Below, in pieces: positions 60,618-64,000 of a DNA stretch of 64,000 nucleotides. The DNA comes from Diphasiastrum complanatum (Eukaryota; Streptophyta; Lycopodiopsida; Lycopodiales; Lycopodiaceae), in contig CM055094.1 of NCBI GenBank assembly GCA_029204225.1, forward strand, positions 62,636,442 through 62,700,441. Direction: 5' to 3'. How positions within the stretch are numbered: the first letter of the stretch is position 1; each line of letters opens with the position of its first letter. The notes below the pieces were generated by a model. The model made no database searches. It was not told the DNA's origin and saw only the letters and a list, made by a program, of their open reading frames with translations. A program made the translations under genes and the position numbers.

Positions 60618-61197
60618 GGTGAAATTGTATTTGCATCATGGATTAGCTATTCCGACTCAAGGTCCTTCATAGCCCTCAAGGGAAAGTGTTAGAATTAAGG
60701 CCTATTTTTTGATATGTTGTTATGGTCCACATTGTAAACTTTGTACCTGGCCCCATGGTCCATGAATATTACAAAAAATAACCCACCCTTTATCTTAGGG
60801 TATCCTCGATGTATTTGAGGGGCAACCTGCAAATAGCCCATAACTAACATGATGAGGAAGTTTTTTCCTTTACTCTTTTTGAAAAAGAATTCAACAAAAT
60901 TGAACCTTTTTAGTACATTTACTGAGATGACAAATTTATCGTCAAAGCAATCATGTTTGACAATAAAAAGTATCACAAGAATATGTTCAAAAAATTTATA
61001 ACTATCTAACAAACCAACTATCTTGTTGTGTGTATTGCACCATACAGACAAATTGCATTGCGCCAAGAGATTCACAAAGAGACACCCTATTATTAACATA
61101 TGCCTTTACTATAGTCAATTTTACATACAAGTACTCTAGAGTTTTGCAATCTTGCAAGTTAGAGCTAAGAGATAGAAAGAGCGCTTAGAAAGGAAAC
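60618..61197 (-). other. Intron sequence with 134-codon ORF of unknown nature
   Basis: Intron flank next to the 61198 exon. The ORF at 60695-61099 (minus) reads HNKIVGLLDSYKFFEHILVI, FDDKFVISVNVLKRFNF and MDHGARYKVYNVDH. I do not recognise it. It has no obvious start context and is AT-rich like its surroundings; it may be a transposon remnant or chance. Confidence 0.3.
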
Positions 61198-61272
61198 CTG
61201 TAATCTGCTCTTATTGGTATTCCCATCACTTGCATTATACCAGCAATAAGACTGCTCTATTGAAGCATTTGT
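61198..61272 (-). CDS. Alpha-mannosidase (GH38) exon, first in window
   Basis: A 75-bp phase 0 exon with acceptor TCGTACAG and donor GTTTCC. It encodes TNASIEQSYCWYNASDG and ends KSRLQ, matching the Q.Y.WYN.S segment that precedes ASGAYIFRPN in lysosomal-type GH38 enzymes. Three N-glycosylation sequons (NAS twice, NKS) fit a lumenal protein. The catalytic N-terminal exons lie beyond 64000. The donor lacks the usual A at +3, so splicing efficiency over the 42-kb intron cannot be judged. Confidence 0.85.
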
Positions 61273-62039
61273 CTGTACGACAATAAGTAAAGATATTAAA
61301 TTCACGCCTATAGCTCCGAACTCATAGCAATTGCACACATCGATGGAACAATCAAATAAGAATAAATTTGCATAAACATGTTTTGATGTAAGGATTGAGA
61401 CACGTTCATTGAGCGACTACAATAGGTTGCCATATTAAAATTTCAAATGGATAATATTGGAACAAGTTGAGTACATGTACACCTCTCAAAATCGTGTTAT
61501 CTTGACGTAAACCACTTATTTTCTTAGTACTTTTACAAAATAGCTACTTATCAAACAATATCTCATGAGAGCTACCACATTGAGAATAGCTTTATCGTAC
61601 TACTAGATCATTTGTCATTGACAGTAGGAATAACTGCTCAACTATGTCTACACTAGATAAAATTTACCACTTGCAAGTAATTCATAGTCATTCTTTTTCA
61701 AAATAGATGCAACACCAAAAGAAATAGATGTCTTCTTACGACCCTAGCATATAGAAACAATGAACTATCTAGACATTCTCCGCATTGTCCAAAAGGTTAC
61801 ACTTTACACTTGCATAGATTTCACAAATGCTCAAGGACATAAGCAACTACTTCAACATGTTTCTTGCTAGTCCTTATATGCAAAACAAACCTAGCTATGA
61901 CTAGTTGAACAAATATGGGTTTAAAAGAGAACACAAGGCATTCAATTAGTTGGCCTAAATTGGTATTGATTAAGACCAATAAAAAATTCAAGTAATCCGG
62001 ACCCTATGAACTAAATCACAAGTTTTAGCATCAATGACG

Positions 62040-62488
62040 CATAGGTCGACAATACATGAAGCAATCTAACAATCTCTCATGAAGAACTGGCAACACATAT
62101 TTAATGGCGAAAGCCCTACAAGCAACAGCAAAGGCAAGAGTTGTACCACAAAAAGGGAAAATAGTGCGCCTTCCTAGAGGATCTATGCCCTTCCAAGGGT
62201 TCCTCACTGTTGTAACAAAACAGTAATAACTGGGCCCTTGGCCAATCCTAAATAAAAATGCATGAAAAAGACTTTTAGCCCTATACATAAACAAAAGGGC
62301 TCGTGGCCAACCAATGAAACAGGCCTTGTAATCCATGCAATCCATGGACCCAATAGTTCGTAACTCTATGCAGAAAATCTCTATGAAAAAGGCTTTCAGG
62401 CCTGTACATGAATAAAAGGGCTAATGGCCAACAAATGAAACACGCCTTGTAATCCATGGACTTGGCCAATAGTTCGTAACTCTATGCA
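62040..62488 (-). repeat. Divergent gypsy solo LTR with partial tandem copy
   Basis: About 330 bp with the signature of the gypsy LTRs here (GGGAAAATAGTGCGCC, GGGCCCTTGGCCAAT, end TTCGTAACT at 62366) but otherwise divergent. The last ~115 bp is repeated directly after it (62367-62481, again ending TTCGTAACT). No internal region is attached. An older relative of the gypsy family. Confidence 0.65.
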
Positions 62489-62704
62489 AAAAACCTCTAG
62501 CCAAAGCAACTCGATTTACTACAAGATCTCTAAAGCGCTTTTGATTTAGGAACATGGGACTCAAGAAAATATCCATGAACTAAGATAGATGCTTCTAGCT
62601 ACTTAAAGTGCATGAAGAAGGTTAATGTGAAAAATGACAAATGTTGACAGAAAACTTGTAAGAATGTAGTTGATGAGATATAATCTTGGATTTCAAGTGA
62701 CAGT

Positions 62705-63155
62705 AGTTATGAACGTAGCCACGGCTGATCTAGATTTAGTCTATGAAAGCATCACATAAGCAAGACTTAACCCTAGAAAGCACGAGAGAGAAAGTTTAAA
62801 GAGACTAAAGAAGGAGATCATATCATAAGCCAAGTAACAAATGACACAGAATCCCTACTTATAGCCAAGAGGAAGCCCTAAAAGGAAGCTTCCAGTGGCT
62901 AGGGCCAAACTGAGAGGGAAAATAGTGCGCCCTCCAAGAAGGCCCCCACTCTCAATAATATGACCAAATAACCAATATAGTGAATCATAGGGCCCAAAGC
63001 CAATAATATGGTCTAAATGTCAATAATAGGGCCCAAGGCCAACCATATAGTCTAAATGTCAAATAATGAATAAAAAAGGGCCCAAAGCCTGCTTATGCAT
63101 AAAGTAAAGTAAATGTAAATGGTCATGGCGAATGTAATGAGCCGAGTCCATAACT
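62705..63155 (-). repeat. Gypsy 4 3' LTR
   Basis: 451 bp, nearly identical to the gypsy 3 LTRs (AGTTATGAACG...GTCCATAACT). The left flank ACAGT would be the target duplication; the other end is outside the window. Confidence 0.93.
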
Positions 63156-63199
63156 CTCCCCAACACAAAAATAAGACCCAACTGCCATAAAGGACTGGA

Positions 63200-64000
63200 T
63201 CAAGTAACAGCAAGCCCTGGAGGATCAACTGGAACAGCATCTGGTGTAGTAACAACTGGAGCAACAGCTGATGTAGAGGAATCAACAAGTGCGGCAAGAG
63301 CACGAGCCTGATCCGCAACTGACGGTGTATGATAAAAGACATCAATAGGCGCCCATGTGGCCTCCTCAACAGGACGACCATCCCATTGGACTAGGAACTA
63401 AATCTGCCGGCGGCGTCGACTATGATGCAAAGGCACCTGAAGGATAGCAGCAGGTAATAAAGGAAAGAGATCCGGTGCAGTAAGAAACTCAGCATCACGA
63501 GGAGCATCATCCTCAATAGCAGCACGTAATAAACTGACATGGAATATATCACAGGCACGTGTGGAAGCAGGAAGCTGAAGACGATATGCAACTGGACTAA
63601 GAACCTCCAATATACAATAAGGCCCATAATAACGTGGTGCAAGCTTCTCAGTAGAACCATGGCCCTGAATAAAATGATGACGTGCAAACCGTAGGCGTAG
63701 ATATACCATATCACGAACATGAAACTCAACATGACGTCGATGACGATCAATGAAGCCTGATAACGCTGCTGGACCTACTGCAAATGGGAACTGGCCTGGA
63801 GAATAAGCTCGCGAGCACCTCATAGAAATGAAGACAGTGTCACAGGTGTATCCTCGGGAGGAGGAGGAATACCAGGTAAAAGAGATGCATAACCATGAGA
63901 TAATAAAAATGGTGCAACGCCGGTGCTGGTACTAAGATAAGCAGATGGAAGATCATCAAACCAGGAAGGGATGTGGCAACAAGGGTATTCAATAAAGCAG
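63200..64000 (-). pseudogene. pol: Gypsy 4 Pol, C-terminal part with internal deletion
   Basis: Minus strand, same family as gypsy 3 and very similar to it. The chromodomain region and integrase C-terminus run from 63200 to about 63933, with a stop in place of a codon near 63400 and a one-base deletion near 63750 (GATCAATGAAG against GATCAACTGAAG). At about 63934 the sequence jumps from the position of 54756 to that of 55527 in gypsy 3, deleting about 770 bp that hold the integrase DDE core. It runs off the window edge in the RNase H-integrase linker. Confidence 0.9.

Larger units (their letters stand above)
61273..64000 (-). other. Upstream alpha-mannosidase intron, incomplete
   Basis: No further exon was found up to the window edge. 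61273-62030 is plain AT-rich DNA with nothing recognised; then a solo LTR (62040-62371), a partial repeat of it, and gypsy 4 (62705 on). Confidence 0.65.

Noticed and set aside
60695-61099. An extra alpha-mannosidase exon next to the 61198 exon
   Set aside because: The 61198-61272 exon joins the 18644-18712 exon directly by homology, and the ORF product does not resemble GH38.

Overview
The window looks like nuclear DNA of a land plant with a large, repeat-rich genome. It is AT-rich and dominated by nested LTR retrotransposons, chromodomain-bearing Ty3/gypsy elements, Ty1/copia elements, L1-like LINEs and a hAT DNA transposon. No bacterial operons, rRNA, tRNA genes or CRISPR arrays were seen. 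The very long introns would fit a gymnosperm or fern as well as a large angiosperm genome; the species cannot be named from the sequence.

The one host gene I can support is a lysosomal/vacuolar-type alpha-mannosidase (glycoside hydrolase family 38) on the minus strand. Six short exons (61198-61272, 18644-18712, 18330-18401, 15422-15469, 13887-14006, 3877-3942) have GT-AG borders, are all multiples of three in phase 0, and together read 150 continuous codons of the C-terminal half of the enzyme. Upstream and downstream exons lie outside the window. Nearly everything else here is intron, including one intron of about 42.5 kb.

Layout, left to right. 1-3716: a rearranged gypsy gag fragment with inverted LTR pieces, then a LINE scrap. 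3943-13886 (intron): a hAT transposon (about 5540-11048) with a decayed transposase and an extra 121-codon ORF on the other strand, then a terminal-repeat element (11161-13172). 14-18.3 kb: two smaller introns with decayed gypsy pieces. 18713-61197 (giant intron): LINE pieces (19.8-23.8 kb); a 13.2-kb composite palindromic retroelement insertion (23767-36950) that has itself been invaded by gypsy 2 (24077-30432) and copia B (31845-36419); the rest of the interrupted LINE (36951-37306); an unexplained block (37.3-39.4 kb); LINEs in both orientations (39.4-44.0 kb); two gypsy remnants meeting tail to tail (43994-45716 and 45717-47825); copia A (48484-60452) with the young gypsy 3 (53527-60252) inside its 3' LTR. 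61273-64000: a divergent solo LTR and a truncated gypsy 4.

The gypsy elements 1, 2, 2b, 3 and 4 are all read in the same direction as the host gene, while copia A and copia B run antisense to it. To be expressed, the host gene would need transcription and splicing through this nested retrotransposon stack.
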